DNA from: Actinomycetes bacterium
GTDB taxonomy: Bacteria > Actinomycetota > Thermoleophilia > RBG-16-64-13
Length of the DNA stretch: 64,000 nt
Reading direction: 5' to 3'
NCBI GenBank assembly: GCA_024637095.1
Contig: JAGXFV010000009.1
Coordinates: 39,786-103,785, forward strand
Positions 1 to 8,657 of this stretch are shown piece by piece (position 1 is the first letter of the stretch; each line of letters opens with the position of its first letter). The position numbers were made by a program, and so were the translations under genes. The notes under the pieces are model-generated. The model worked only from the letters and a program-made list of their open reading frames with translations. It did no database searches and was not told the DNA's origin.

Positions 1-1
1 A

Positions 2-229
2 GTGGATGACGTGGACGGCACGATCGTCGAGGAAACCATCACCAAAGCGGCGGGATCCCAGGCGGGGCAGGCCGTGGCCCGCGCCGAACTGGAACGCATC
101 ATCGCAGACGCCGGGCGGGTTCCCGTCGAACGCGACACTTTCTACCATCCTGTGGCGGGGCAGGCGCCCGCAGATCCCGCGGATGCCATCACTGCGCCGG
201 TGTCCGGGAGCCGGGGAGTCTCTGCTTGA
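2..229 (+). CDS. mqnE: Aminofutalosine synthase MqnE, C-terminal end (partial)
   Basis: This is the last 75 codons of a gene that begins before the window. The tail has the DDVDGTIVEE segment and the AGRVPVERDTFY segment that close the radical-SAM MqnE/CofH-like proteins. MqnE joins the chorismate-derived enolpyruvyl benzoate to S-adenosylmethionine in the futalosine route to menaquinone. The radical-SAM cysteines lie outside the window, so assignment rests on the C-terminus and on the next two genes, mqnA and mqnC. Its stop overlaps the TTG start of mqnA by four bases, indicating one operon. MqnE is more likely than MqnC because a complete MqnC follows. Confidence 0.8.
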   Translation: MDDVDGTIVEETITKAAGSQAGQAVARAELERIIADAGRVPVERDTFYHPVAGQAPADPADAITAPVSGSRGVSA

Positions 230-1098
230 GGGTTCGCGTCGGGCATATCGAGTTTCTCAACTGCTATCCCCTCTACCACGGGCTTCGGCGGCGGGCGGAG
301 GCTGGGCTGGTGAAGGCCGCCGACTTCGAGCTGATCTCGGGAGTGCCCACCGATTTGAACCGCATGCTGGTTTCCGGCACCATCGACTTCGGCCCGATCA
401 GTTCCATCGCCTACGCCCGCAACCATCGCCAACTGGCTCTCTCCCCCCGGCTCTCCATCTCGTCCAGGGGCGCGGTGGACAGCATCCAACTGGTGACGCG
501 GACTCCGATCAAGCACATCTCCGCGGTGGCGCTAACCCCCAAGAGCGCGACTTCGGTGGCCCTGCTCAAGACGATTCTCAAGCTGCGATACGGCAGCGAC
601 GTCGAGTACGTGGAACTCCAGGTGCCTCCTGAGCAGGCGCTGGACGAGGTGGGTGCGGTCCTGCTAATTGGGGACGAGGGACTCGAAGCGATGTACTTCC
701 CCTTCTCGGAGGCGGGGCGCTACGACCTGGGACAGGTCTGGCAGGACTGGACGGGCCTGCCGATGGTCTACGCGGTCTGGGCCGCTCGGCGCGAGTTCGT
801 CCACGACCATACATGGGCCCTCCTCTTGGTGGAGGAGGAGCTGGTGAGCTCCATGGGCGTGGGCCGCGAGCGGGCGGACGAGGTGGTGGACGCTGCGGCG
901 GGGATCTCCCGTTTTGGGCGGGACTGCCTGCAACGCTACTTCCGCATGCTTCATTACGGCTTCGAGCCGGAATATCGGATGGGTCTGCGCCGCTACTACG
1001 AGCTTGCGCACGAGGCGGGCGAACTGGTCGAGCTCCCCGAGTTGCGCTTTCTGCACGAGTTCGGCGCACCCGAAGAATCGCTGGAGGCGCCGGCGTGA
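226..1098 (+). CDS. mqnA: Chorismate dehydratase MqnA
   Basis: A 290-residue protein with the typical MqnA start (RVGHIEFLNCYPLYHGL) followed by VPTDLNRMLVSGTIDFGPIS. Members have a periplasmic-binding-protein-like fold but no signal peptide, and act in the cytoplasm. MqnA dehydrates chorismate to 3-[(1-carboxyvinyl)oxy]benzoate, the first step of futalosine-dependent menaquinone synthesis. The start is TTG at 226, overlapping the mqnE stop, with a GGGGAG ribosome site about eight bases upstream. The 3' end overlaps the GTG of mqnC (GTGA at 1095-1098), so the three genes are translationally coupled. Confidence 0.92.
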   Translation: MRVRVGHIEFLNCYPLYHGLRRRAEAGLVKAADFELISGVPTDLNRMLVSGTIDFGPISSIAYARNHRQLALSPRLSISSRGAVDSIQLVTRTPIKHISAVALTPKSATSVALLKTILKLRYGSDVEYVELQVPPEQALDEVGAVLLIGDEGLEAMYFPFSEAGRYDLGQVWQDWTGLPMVYAVWAARREFVHDHTWALLLVEEELVSSMGVGRERADEVVDAAAGISRFGRDCLQRYFRMLHYGFEPEYRMGLRRYYELAHEAGELVELPELRFLHEFGAPEESLEAPA

Positions 1099-2195
1099 CG
1101 GACCCCGCCACCGCCGAATTCCCCGCCGGGGTCGCCGGTAGAGTCCGGGCCGGAGAGCGCCTCTCCGACGAGGAGGCGGTTGCCCTGCTGCGCTCGCGTG
1201 ACCTTCTGCGCCTGGGTGAGCTGGCCTCCGAGCGTCGGGCCCAGACGGTTCCCGGGGACCGCGTCACCTACGTGGTCGACCGCAACATCAATTACTCCAA
1301 CGTTTGCATCACCCAGTGCGACTTCTGCGCTTTTTACTGCGCTCCCGGCCAGGAGGGAGCCTACGTGCTCACCCAGGAGGAGATCTTCGAGAAGATCGAG
1401 GAGACCATCGAGTTGGGTGGCACCGCCGTGATGATGCAGGGCGGTCATCACCCCGATCTGGGCGTGGAGTACTACGAGGAGCTCTTCCGGGCGATCAAGC
1501 AGCGCTTCGAGATCACGATTCACTCGCTCTCTCCTCCGGAGATCCTGCATATCGCCAAGGTCAGCGGCCTCGAGACCACGCAGGTGCTTGACCGGCTGCG
1601 CGCGGCGGGCCTGGACTCGCTTCCGGGTGGCGGCGCCGAAATCCTGGTGGACTCCGTGCGCGAACGCATCGCTCCCCGCAAGGCGCGGACCGAACCGTGG
1701 CTGCGGGTCATGCGCGAGGCGCACAGGATCGGGATGAAGAGCACGGCCACGATGATGTTCGGCAGTATGGAGAGCCTGGAGGATCGGGTCGAGCACATGC
1801 GCCGCATCCGAGAGGTGCAGGACGACACGGGAGGCTTTCGCGCCTTCATTCCCTGGACCTTTCAGCCGGGGAACACCGAACTGGAGGGAGAAGCCGAATC
1901 AGCCACCGCCGTCGATTACCTGGCCACTCTGGCGGTTTCGCGACTTTATCTGGACAACGTCCCCAACATCCAGGCCTCCTGGGTCACTCAGGGACTCAAG
2001 GTGGGCCAGGTGGCTCTGCACTTCGGGGCCAACGACCTGGGCAGCACCATGATCGAGGAAAATGTGGTGGCCGCCGCCGGGGTGACCTTCAGCGTTTCTG
2101 CCGCGGACCTCAAGCACGCCATCCGCCAGGCCGGGTTCGTGCCCGCGCAACGGCGGACCGATTACAGTCTGGTCGAGGGGGCTCTGGACCAGTAG
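1095..2195 (+). CDS. mqnC: Cyclic dehypoxanthinyl futalosine synthase MqnC
   Basis: A 366-residue radical-SAM enzyme. The cluster motif CITQCDFC, with the CxxxCxxC spacing, sits near residue 70 after VDRNINYSNV, which is typical of the MqnC/MqnE/CofH group. Later come GGHHPDLGVEYYEEL and the C-terminal GANDLGSTMIEENVV. MqnC cyclises dehypoxanthine futalosine to the spiro product that leads to 1,4-dihydroxy-6-naphthoate. The GTG start at 1095 overlaps the mqnA stop. The same frame stays open upstream to 813, but only this start gives the normal family length. It is the last gene of the mqn run; about 250 bp of noncoding sequence follow. Confidence 0.9.
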   Translation: MTDPATAEFPAGVAGRVRAGERLSDEEAVALLRSRDLLRLGELASERRAQTVPGDRVTYVVDRNINYSNVCITQCDFCAFYCAPGQEGAYVLTQEEIFEKIEETIELGGTAVMMQGGHHPDLGVEYYEELFRAIKQRFEITIHSLSPPEILHIAKVSGLETTQVLDRLRAAGLDSLPGGGAEILVDSVRERIAPRKARTEPWLRVMREAHRIGMKSTATMMFGSMESLEDRVEHMRRIREVQDDTGGFRAFIPWTFQPGNTELEGEAESATAVDYLATLAVSRLYLDNVPNIQASWVTQGLKVGQVALHFGANDLGSTMIEENVVAAAGVTFSVSAADLKHAIRQAGFVPAQRRTDYSLVEGALDQ

Positions 2196-2319
2196 GGTGC
2201 GCTTGTCGGAGCGGGGGCCCCGGGGTGCCGGGCGGTCGGTGGTCAGACCAGTTTCTTTCACATAGCAAAATTACCTGCAAAAATGGGACTTTCTTGGGCA
2301 GCTTCTGGCGGTTTCTGGC

Positions 2320-2349
2320 TTGTGGAGAGCAAGTCGGCAATGTTATACT
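2320..2349 (+). promoter_or_regulatory. Probable sigma-70-type promoter of the hdr operon
   Basis: In the 253-bp gap between mqnC and hdrC, TTGTGG (2320-2325) and TATACT (2344-2349) are separated by 18 bases, a good match to a housekeeping promoter. Transcription would start near 2356, leaving a leader of about 90 bases before the TTG start of hdrC at 2449. That start is preceded by CAGGAGG at about 2437-2443. No clear terminator or riboswitch was recognised in the gap. Confidence 0.5.
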
Positions 2350-2448
2350 GCCCGGCGCTGCCTCTTGTGGAGGCCTGCACATTCTCTTTTGAGCAACAGC
2401 CCAGGCGTCAGCCCTGTTCCGTAGCCCCGCCAACCTCAGGAGGTCGGC

Positions 2449-3009
2449 TTGATCAGATACAACCCTGAGCAGGCCCGCGAGTACCGCGAGAAGCTAATCG
2501 AAGAGGTGCAGGCCGACGTGGCCGAGTGCTACCAGTGTGGCAACTGCTCCGCCGGCTGCCCGGCCAACTTCACCTTCGATTACCCGCCTAACCAGATGAT
2601 GCGCATGCTCCAGGTGGGGTTGGTAGACGAGTTGCTTCGCTCGAAGAGCGTGCAGAACTGCATTCAATGCCTCACGTGCTCGGCGCGCTGCCCCCGCACC
2701 ATCGACGTGGCCGGGATCATAGAGGATCTCAAGACCATCGCCGCCGCGCGCGGCATCGCCGTCCCGGAGCACGTGGAGACCTTCAACCACGCCTTCCTCA
2801 AGAACATCGCCCGCTTCGGACAGCTCAACGAGGCGCTCTTCCTGGTGCGTTTCAATCTGGAATCGGGCCAACCATTCAACGACGCCAGCCTGGGCACGCC
2901 GATGCTGACCCGGGGCAAGCTGGACCCCATCCCTCGGCGGGCGGCGGGTGCCGGCGAAGTCGGACGCATCTACGAGAAAGCGATGGAGAAGGCCAGATGG
3001 CAGGCGTAG
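2449..3009 (+). CDS. hdrC: Heterodisulfide reductase subunit C-like Fe-S protein
   Basis: A 186-residue protein with two [4Fe-4S] motifs of HdrC type: CYQCGNCSAGCP near residues 27-38 and CIQCLTCSARCP near residues 70-81. HdrC relays electrons between HdrA and the catalytic HdrB. No transmembrane segment is visible, so this is the soluble HdrABC type rather than the membrane HdrDE type. The start is TTG at 2449 with a strong CAGGAGG site. It overlaps hdrB by 13 bases. The order here is hdrC-hdrB-hdrA, followed by mvhD and flavin-oxidoreductase genes. Confidence 0.88.
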   Translation: MIRYNPEQAREYREKLIEEVQADVAECYQCGNCSAGCPANFTFDYPPNQMMRMLQVGLVDELLRSKSVQNCIQCLTCSARCPRTIDVAGIIEDLKTIAAARGIAVPEHVETFNHAFLKNIARFGQLNEALFLVRFNLESGQPFNDASLGTPMLTRGKLDPIPRRAAGAGEVGRIYEKAMEKARWQA

Positions 3010-4007
3010 CCTACTACCCGGGGTGCTCGCTGCGGCACTCCGCGATCGAGTTCGACCGCTCCACCCGCATAGTGCTCGAGTCGCTGGGGATCGACTACGA
3101 GATCGTCAAGGATTGGACCTGCTGTGGGGCGTCTCCCGCGCACATGACCAACCACCTGCTGGCGCAGGCGCTCGCGACGCGCAACCTGCGTCAGGCTGCC
3201 AAGATCGGCGAGGAACTGCTGGCTCCCTGTCCGGCCTGCTATCAGCGGGAGAAGAACGCCGAGGTCGAGGTCCATGCCGACGCCGACTTCCGGGCTGAGG
3301 TCAACGAGATCATGGATGAGCCCTACACCGGCGAGGTCCGGGTGTGGAGCCTGCCTGAGTTTCTCAAAGAGAAGGTGGGCCTGACGACGCTGGCCAAGCT
3401 GCCCACCACCGACCTCTCTCAGCTGAAGGTGGTGCCCTACTACGGTTGCCTGCTGGCCCGGCCCGCGGAACTGACCGGCGAGTGTGACACCGAGCAGCCC
3501 ATGGTCATGGACCAGTTGCTGGCCGCCGCCGGAGCCGACGTGGTCTGGTGGAACTACAAGACCGAGTGCTGCGGCGCCAGCGTGGGCGTACCCAACAAGA
3601 TCATTCAGCAGCGCCTTTCGGAGAAGATCCTTTCCCAGGCGGAAGAGGCCGGAGCGGACGCCATCGTGACCGCCTGTCCCCTCTGCCACCAGAACCTGGA
3701 CATGCGCCAACACCAGCTGAACGACGCCATGGGCACCAGCCACCGTATGCCGGTGCTCTACCTGACCCAGGTTATGGGCTTGGGCCTGGGCTTCACGCCA
3801 AAAGAGATGATGCTGGACAAGCACCTGATCGACCCCACCCCGGTGGTGGAGCGGGCAATCGCCAAGGCCGCGGAGGTGCGGGCCGAAGCCGAGCTCAAGG
3901 CGCAGGAGGCTGCGGAGAAGGCACGCAAGAAGGCCGAGCGCAAGAAGAAGGAAGCGGAGGCCAAGCCGACCGGCGACGAAGATGCGAACGTGGAGGAACG
4001 CGAATGA
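2997..4007 (+). CDS. hdrB: Heterodisulfide reductase subunit B-like protein, CCG domain
   Basis: A 336-residue protein with two cysteine-rich CCG domains. The first runs from YYPGCSL through DWTCCGASPAH to CPACY. The second contains KTECCGASVGVPNK and TACPLCH. These domains bind the noncubane [4Fe-4S] clusters that reduce disulfides in HdrB. The ATG at 2997 lies inside the end of hdrC. The last 60 or so residues are a charged Lys/Glu/Ala-rich helix-like tail (AEKARKKAERKKKEAEAK), which I do not recall as a normal part of HdrB. The physiological disulfide is unknown in a non-methanogen. Confidence 0.87.
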   Translation: MAGVAYYPGCSLRHSAIEFDRSTRIVLESLGIDYEIVKDWTCCGASPAHMTNHLLAQALATRNLRQAAKIGEELLAPCPACYQREKNAEVEVHADADFRAEVNEIMDEPYTGEVRVWSLPEFLKEKVGLTTLAKLPTTDLSQLKVVPYYGCLLARPAELTGECDTEQPMVMDQLLAAAGADVVWWNYKTECCGASVGVPNKIIQQRLSEKILSQAEEAGADAIVTACPLCHQNLDMRQHQLNDAMGTSHRMPVLYLTQVMGLGLGFTPKEMMLDKHLIDPTPVVERAIAKAAEVRAEAELKAQEAAEKARKKAERKKKEAEAKPTGDEDANVEERE

Positions 4008-5989
4008 GGATCGGAGTCTTCGTCTGCCACTGCGGCACGAACATAGCGGCGACCGTCGATTCCGAGGGCATCGCGGCCCGCGCCGGGGAGCTCAAGGGCG
4101 TCGTCCACACCGAGGACATCATCTACACTTGCTCGGAGCCCGGGCAGCATGCCATCCAGCGGGCGATCCGGGAGAAAGACCTGGACCGCGTGGTAGTGGC
4201 CGCCTGTTCCCCGCACATGCACGAGGTCACTTTCCGGCGCACCGTGGAAGGCGCGGGGCTCAACCCCTACCTCTTCGAGATGGCCAATATTCGCGAGCAC
4301 TGCTCCTGGATCCACGCCGACAAGCCCGAGGGCAGCGAGAAGGCCTACGACCTCATCAAGATGGCGGTCGCCAAGGTGCGCGATCTGGAGCCGCTCTACG
4401 CCAACGAGGTCGAGGTGAACAAGGACGTGCTGGTGATCGGCGGCGGCGTGGCCGGCATCCAGGCGGCGCTCGACCTGGCTGAGGCGGGCCTCAAGGTGAC
4501 CGTGGTGGAGAAGGAGACCACCATCGGCGGCACCATGGCCCAGCTGGATAAGACCTTTCCCACCATCGACTGTTCCGCCTGCATTCTCACTCCCCGCATG
4601 GTGGACTGCTCTCAGCACGAGAACATCGAGATCATGGCCTATTCCGAGATCGATCGGGTGCAGGGCTACGTGGGCAACTTCACCGTCGACATCCGCAAGA
4701 AGGCGTCGATGGTCGACTGGGACAAGTGCATCGGCTGCGAGCTCTGCCAGCAGAAGTGCCCGGCCAAGGCGCCGGATGCTTTCAATGAGGGGATCGCCAC
4801 CACCAAGGCAATCTACATCCCCTTCCCGCAGGCGGTACCCAAACGGGCGGCCATCCAGGTGGATTACTGCCGCTGGTTCCAGGAGGGCAAGTGCCGGGTC
4901 TGCGAGCGGGTTTGTCCTGCCGACGCCATAGACTATAAGCAGCAGGACGAGTACGTGCAGAAGGAGTTCGGAGCCATCGTGGTGGCCACCGGCCAGGACG
5001 TCTTCCCCTGGGAGGAGTACTACCACGAGTACGGCTCGGGGCGGATTCCCGATGTAATCTCGGGCCTGCAGTACGAGCGCATGCTGAACGCCTCGGGCCC
5101 CACTCACGGCCACGTGCTGCGGCCCTCCACCATGGGCCAAAAGGACGTGGAGCCGGAGGAGCCGCAGACCGTGGTATTCATCCAGTGCATCGGCTCGCGT
5201 GACGAGTCGGTGGGCCGGCCCTACTGCTCGAACGTTTGCTGCATGTACACGGCCAAGCAGGCGATCCTGACCAAGGATCACGTGGGCATGGAGACCGAGG
5301 TCTATGTCTTCTACATCGACATCCGGGCCTTTGGCAAGGGCTACGAGGAGTTCGTCAAGCGGGCTCAGACGGAGTTCGGGGTCAAGTACGTGCGCGGCCG
5401 CGTGTCCAAGCTCTACGAGGAGCGGGGCAAGGTCAAGGTGCGGGGCATGGATACCCTGCTGGGCAAGCAGGTGGAGATCGACGCCGACCTCGTGGTCCTG
5501 GCTTCGGGCATCACCGCGGCCGACGGTGCCTCCGAACTGGCCCAGCGCCTCAACATCAGCTACGACCAGTATGGCTTCTTCAAAGAGTCTCACCCCAAGC
5601 TGCGGCCGCTGGAGACCAACACCGCCGGCATCTTCCTGGCGGGAGCCTGCCAGGCGCCCAAGGACATCCCGACCACCGTGGCTCAAGCTTCGGGCACCGC
5701 GGCCAAGGTGCTGGGACTGCTGGCCAAGGACAAGCTGAAGACTTCACCGATGATCGCGCGGGTCGACCAGAACCGCTGCGTCTCCTGCTGGAAGTGCATC
5801 GAGGTCTGCCCCTTTGGCGCTCCCGAGAAGGAGGAGCTCCGCGACGGCAGCTACAAGAGCCATATCATCGAGACCGTCTGCCAGGGTTGCGGCATCTGCG
5901 TGGCCACCTGCCCGGTCAACTGCATCGACCTCAAGGGCTTCGGCACTCAGTCGGTTCTCGATCAGATCGAAGAAGTCCTCCTAACCTAG
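4004..5989 (+). CDS. hdrA: Heterodisulfide reductase subunit A-like flavoprotein
   Basis: A 661-residue HdrA with the N-terminal VCHCGTN segment, a FAD-binding GGGVAG near residues 146-151, an internal cluster motif CIGCELCQQKCP, a further Cys-rich segment (CRVCERVCP), and two C-terminal ferredoxin motifs, CVSCWKCIEVCP and CQGCGICVATCP. HdrA carries the bifurcating FAD in HdrABC complexes. All cluster positions are cysteine codons; there is no in-frame TGA. The start overlaps the hdrB stop as ATGA at 4004-4007. The downstream mvhD gene supports assembly into an electron-bifurcating complex; the direction of electron flow is inference. Confidence 0.92.
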   Translation: MRIGVFVCHCGTNIAATVDSEGIAARAGELKGVVHTEDIIYTCSEPGQHAIQRAIREKDLDRVVVAACSPHMHEVTFRRTVEGAGLNPYLFEMANIREHCSWIHADKPEGSEKAYDLIKMAVAKVRDLEPLYANEVEVNKDVLVIGGGVAGIQAALDLAEAGLKVTVVEKETTIGGTMAQLDKTFPTIDCSACILTPRMVDCSQHENIEIMAYSEIDRVQGYVGNFTVDIRKKASMVDWDKCIGCELCQQKCPAKAPDAFNEGIATTKAIYIPFPQAVPKRAAIQVDYCRWFQEGKCRVCERVCPADAIDYKQQDEYVQKEFGAIVVATGQDVFPWEEYYHEYGSGRIPDVISGLQYERMLNASGPTHGHVLRPSTMGQKDVEPEEPQTVVFIQCIGSRDESVGRPYCSNVCCMYTAKQAILTKDHVGMETEVYVFYIDIRAFGKGYEEFVKRAQTEFGVKYVRGRVSKLYEERGKVKVRGMDTLLGKQVEIDADLVVLASGITAADGASELAQRLNISYDQYGFFKESHPKLRPLETNTAGIFLAGACQAPKDIPTTVAQASGTAAKVLGLLAKDKLKTSPMIARVDQNRCVSCWKCIEVCPFGAPEKEELRDGSYKSHIIETVCQGCGICVATCPVNCIDLKGFGTQSVLDQIEEVLLT

Positions 5990-6002
5990 AAAGGCGGTGA
6001 CG

Positions 6003-6461
6003 ATGGCACAGGCAACGGATATAACGACCGGCACCACCGCCTCCTGGGACGGGGAGGGACGCGTCAAAGTGGTCGGCATCCTCTGCAACTGGTGCAGCTA
6101 CGCGGGCGCCGACGGCGCGGGCACTGCCCGGTTGCGCCAACCCTTCGACTTTCGCATCGTGCGGGTTCCCTGCACGGGCCGCATCGATCCTCTGCATATC
6201 CTAAAGGCCTTCGAGAAGGGCGCGGACGGGGTGCTGGTCAGCGGCTGCCATCCCGGCGACTGCCACTATGCGGAGGGCAACTACTACGCCCGGCGCAAGT
6301 TGGAATTGCTCGAACGCATGCTGCCGCAACTGGGCTTCGAGGCCGAGCGCTTCAAGTACACCTGGGTCTCTGCCTCGGAAGCCCAGCGCTGGCAACAGGT
6401 CGTCACCGAGTTCATTAAGGGCGTGGAGAAGCTCGGGCCGCGTGAGGGGAGGGCCCTGTGA
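6003..6461 (+). CDS. mvhD: MvhD/FlxD-type hydrogenase delta subunit family protein
   Basis: A 152-residue protein with the MvhD pattern: GILCNWCSYAGADGAG, VPCTGRIDPLHIL and SGCHPGDCHY. This small [2Fe-2S] protein links HdrA to its electron donor. In methanogens the donor is a hydrogenase; in several bacteria it is a flavin oxidoreductase. No hydrogenase gene lies next to it and the three following genes are flavin-oxidoreductase-like, so the FlxD role fits better. I chose the ATG at 6003, five to seven bases after AAAGGCGGTG; an in-frame GTG at 5997 lies inside that site. The 3' end overlaps the next gene. Confidence 0.87.
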   Translation: MAQATDITTGTTASWDGEGRVKVVGILCNWCSYAGADGAGTARLRQPFDFRIVRVPCTGRIDPLHILKAFEKGADGVLVSGCHPGDCHYAEGNYYARRKLELLERMLPQLGFEAERFKYTWVSASEAQRWQQVVTEFIKGVEKLGPREGRAL

Positions 6462-7447
6462 GCCCCGCCAACGGCAACTACGAAGCAGTAGAGCAGCGCA
6501 TCCGCGAACTGGCGCGCGCGGCGCTCGAAGAGGGTCGCGTGGATTACTTCATCGGCTGGACCACCGGCTACAACGAATCCGAGGTCATCCCCGGATTTGT
6601 GCGCAGCGCCGACAAGGTCGACGACCTGGTTTGGAATCCCCTGGCGGCCTACAACCTGACCACCTTCCTCAAGCGCAAGATGCCCGACCCGCCCCAGGCC
6701 AAGATCGGCGTGGCGGTCAAGGGCTGCGACAGCCGCACCCTGGTCTCCCTTCTTCAGGAGAACCTGGTCGATCGTGAACGCTTGTACGTGGTGGGCGTGC
6801 CCTGCGAAGGCATCGTCAACCGGCGGGCGGTCTCGAAAGTCTTCGCCAACGAGGTGGTCAAGATCGAGGTCGCGGGCGATCAGATCAACGTCACCAACCA
6901 GGACGGCGAGACGAAGCAGTTGGCGCGCGAAGATTACCTACTGGACCACTGCCGCAGCTGCAACTATCCCAATCCGCGCTACTTCGACGACCTGGCCGGC
7001 GAGGCCGTGCCTGAGCCCGAGGACCAGACCCCCATGTGGCGGGAGATCGAGGAGTTCGAGGCGCTGCCCGAGAAGGAGAAGGACCGGCTGATGGCCGAGG
7101 CCTTCGAGAAGTGCATCCGCTGCTACGCCTGCATCAACGCCTGTCCGGTCTGTTACTGCTGGGACAACTGCGTCTGCCGTTCGCGTCAGCCCAAGCTGGT
7201 TGGCCAGAAGGTGAACGCGCAGGAGAACCTCATGTTCCAGATGGTGCACATGTTCCACGTGGCCGGGCGCTGCCCCAGTTGCGGCAATTGCGATCGGGCC
7301 TGCCCGGTGGAGATCCCGCTCTATCTGCTTCACCGCAAGATGAACAAGGAACTAAAGGAGATGCTGGACTTCGAGCCGGGAATCGACCTCGAGCAGAAGC
7401 CGGTCTTCCAGACATTTGACGTGAACGACCCCTTCGGCCAACACTAG
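6458..7447 (+). CDS. FrhB-like 4Fe-4S dicluster protein of the Hdr/Flx operon
   Basis: A 329-residue protein. The first half has KIGVAVKGCDSRTLVSLL and LYVVGVPCEGIVN, resembling the FrhB/coenzyme F420 dehydrogenase beta-subunit family. The second half has Cys-rich segments CIRCYACINACPVCYCWDNC and CPSCGNCDRACPVEIP for [4Fe-4S] clusters. In bacterial flx-hdr clusters, comparable Fe-S subunits carry electrons between the NAD(P)H-oxidising flavoprotein and Hdr. I infer an FlxC-type role. Whether it binds flavin or F420 cannot be told from the sequence. The GTG start overlaps mvhD (GTGA). Confidence 0.72.
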   Translation: MSPANGNYEAVEQRIRELARAALEEGRVDYFIGWTTGYNESEVIPGFVRSADKVDDLVWNPLAAYNLTTFLKRKMPDPPQAKIGVAVKGCDSRTLVSLLQENLVDRERLYVVGVPCEGIVNRRAVSKVFANEVVKIEVAGDQINVTNQDGETKQLAREDYLLDHCRSCNYPNPRYFDDLAGEAVPEPEDQTPMWREIEEFEALPEKEKDRLMAEAFEKCIRCYACINACPVCYCWDNCVCRSRQPKLVGQKVNAQENLMFQMVHMFHVAGRCPSCGNCDRACPVEIPLYLLHRKMNKELKEMLDFEPGIDLEQKPVFQTFDVNDPFGQH

Positions 7448-7460
7448 AAAGGAGGGCGGC

Positions 7461-8657
7461 GTGAAGTTCCTACCTCAGGATCAACTCGAGGCCTTCCTGT
7501 CGCACCTGGCGGAGTCGGCCATTGTGGTGGCCCCTCAGCGAGATCAGGACGGGGTGCTCTTCTTCCAGCCTTGGGAGGCGGGCGCCGAGGTGGAGTTCGA
7601 GCAGCTGCTCACTCGGCAGTCGCCCAAGGACTACGTCTTCCGGCAGACCGAGACCTACCTCAAGTTCGGCTACGAGATGAAGGGCAAGGCGGCGGCCGAA
7701 GAGGAAGAGGTCGGCAAGAAGTCCAAAGAGGGGGAGTTGGCGGCGGCCGAAGAGGCCCCCCCCGAAGGCGAAGAGCCGGCCCACGAGGTGCTCCAGGTGG
7801 AGGCCGTGGAAGATGCCCCCGAACAGGTGATCTTCGGTCTGCGCCCCTGTGACGCCCGCGGCTACTACCAGATGGATCAGGTATTCGGTGGCTACGGCGG
7901 CTTCTACTACGACCCCTACTACATGGCGAAGCGCGAGGCTACCACCCTGGTGGCACTGACCTGCGCCCAGCCTTGGTCCACCTGCTTTTGCACGGCGGTC
8001 TACGGCAGCCCCAGCGGCACCGACGGGGTGGACCTGCTGCTGACCGGGATCGAGGGTGGCTTCACCGCCGAAGCCGTGACCGAGCGCGGCGAAATGCTCC
8101 TGGGCTTTGGCGGTTTTACTGAGGTCGGGGACGGCCAGGCCGACGCGGCGCAAACCGTCAAGGACGAGGCGTTCACCGCCATCGATCCGCCCTTTGAGAT
8201 CGAAGGCGTGCCCCAGGGCCTGCGCGACAATTTCGAGGATCCCGCTTGGCACGACCTGCACATGCGCTGCATCTCTTGCGGCACCTGCACCTACGTCTGT
8301 CCCAACTGCTACTGCTTCAACATCACCGACGAGATGGTGGAGAAGTCGGGCGAACGGGTGCGCACTTGGGATAACTGCTTCAACCCGGGCTATACGCTCG
8401 AAACCTCGGGTCACAACCCGCGCGAGCAGAAGTTTGCCCGCTTCCGCAACCGCTTCAGCCACAAGTTCTCGTATTACCCCGAGAAGTACGACAGCCTGCT
8501 GTGCTCGGGCTGCGGTCGCTGCATCCGCTACTGCCCCACGAAGATCGATTTGCGCGAGGTGATTCGCACACTGGGTCAGCCGCACCCGGACCAGGCGGCG
8601 CCCGCAGAGGACGGCGAGGCAGCTGGGGTCCACGCCCAGACTGGGGAGGACCTGTAG
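7461..8657 (+). CDS. 4Fe-4S dicluster protein, AsrA/FlxB-like
   Basis: A 398-residue protein resembling anaerobic sulfite reductase subunit A and FlxB. It has GLRPCDARGYYQMD in the middle and two C-terminal ferredoxin motifs, CISCGTCTYVCPNCYC and CSGCGRCIRYCPTKID. A charged low-complexity stretch, about residues 74-114 and rich in Glu/Ala/Pro, interrupts the N-terminal half and looks like a lineage-specific insertion. The start is GTG at 7461 behind AAAGGAGGGCG. It abuts the NAD(P)H/FAD subunit, the same AsrA-AsrB-like pairing seen in NADH-linked flavin oxidoreductases. Confidence 0.75.
   Translation: MKFLPQDQLEAFLSHLAESAIVVAPQRDQDGVLFFQPWEAGAEVEFEQLLTRQSPKDYVFRQTETYLKFGYEMKGKAAAEEEEVGKKSKEGELAAAEEAPPEGEEPAHEVLQVEAVEDAPEQVIFGLRPCDARGYYQMDQVFGGYGGFYYDPYYMAKREATTLVALTCAQPWSTCFCTAVYGSPSGTDGVDLLLTGIEGGFTAEAVTERGEMLLGFGGFTEVGDGQADAAQTVKDEAFTAIDPPFEIEGVPQGLRDNFEDPAWHDLHMRCISCGTCTYVCPNCYCFNITDEMVEKSGERVRTWDNCFNPGYTLETSGHNPREQKFARFRNRFSHKFSYYPEKYDSLLCSGCGRCIRYCPTKIDLREVIRTLGQPHPDQAAPAEDGEAAGVHAQTGEDL

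Noticed and set aside
3758..5686. 642-codon open frame on the minus strand opposite hdrB/hdrA
   Set aside because: It is antisense to clear hdrB and hdrA coding sequence; long antisense frames arise from GC-rich codon use. Its His/Val/Leu/Asp-rich translation shows no domain.
5997..6002. GTG at 5997 as start of mvhD
   Set aside because: It lies within the AAAGGCGGTG ribosome site; the ATG at 6003 is better placed.
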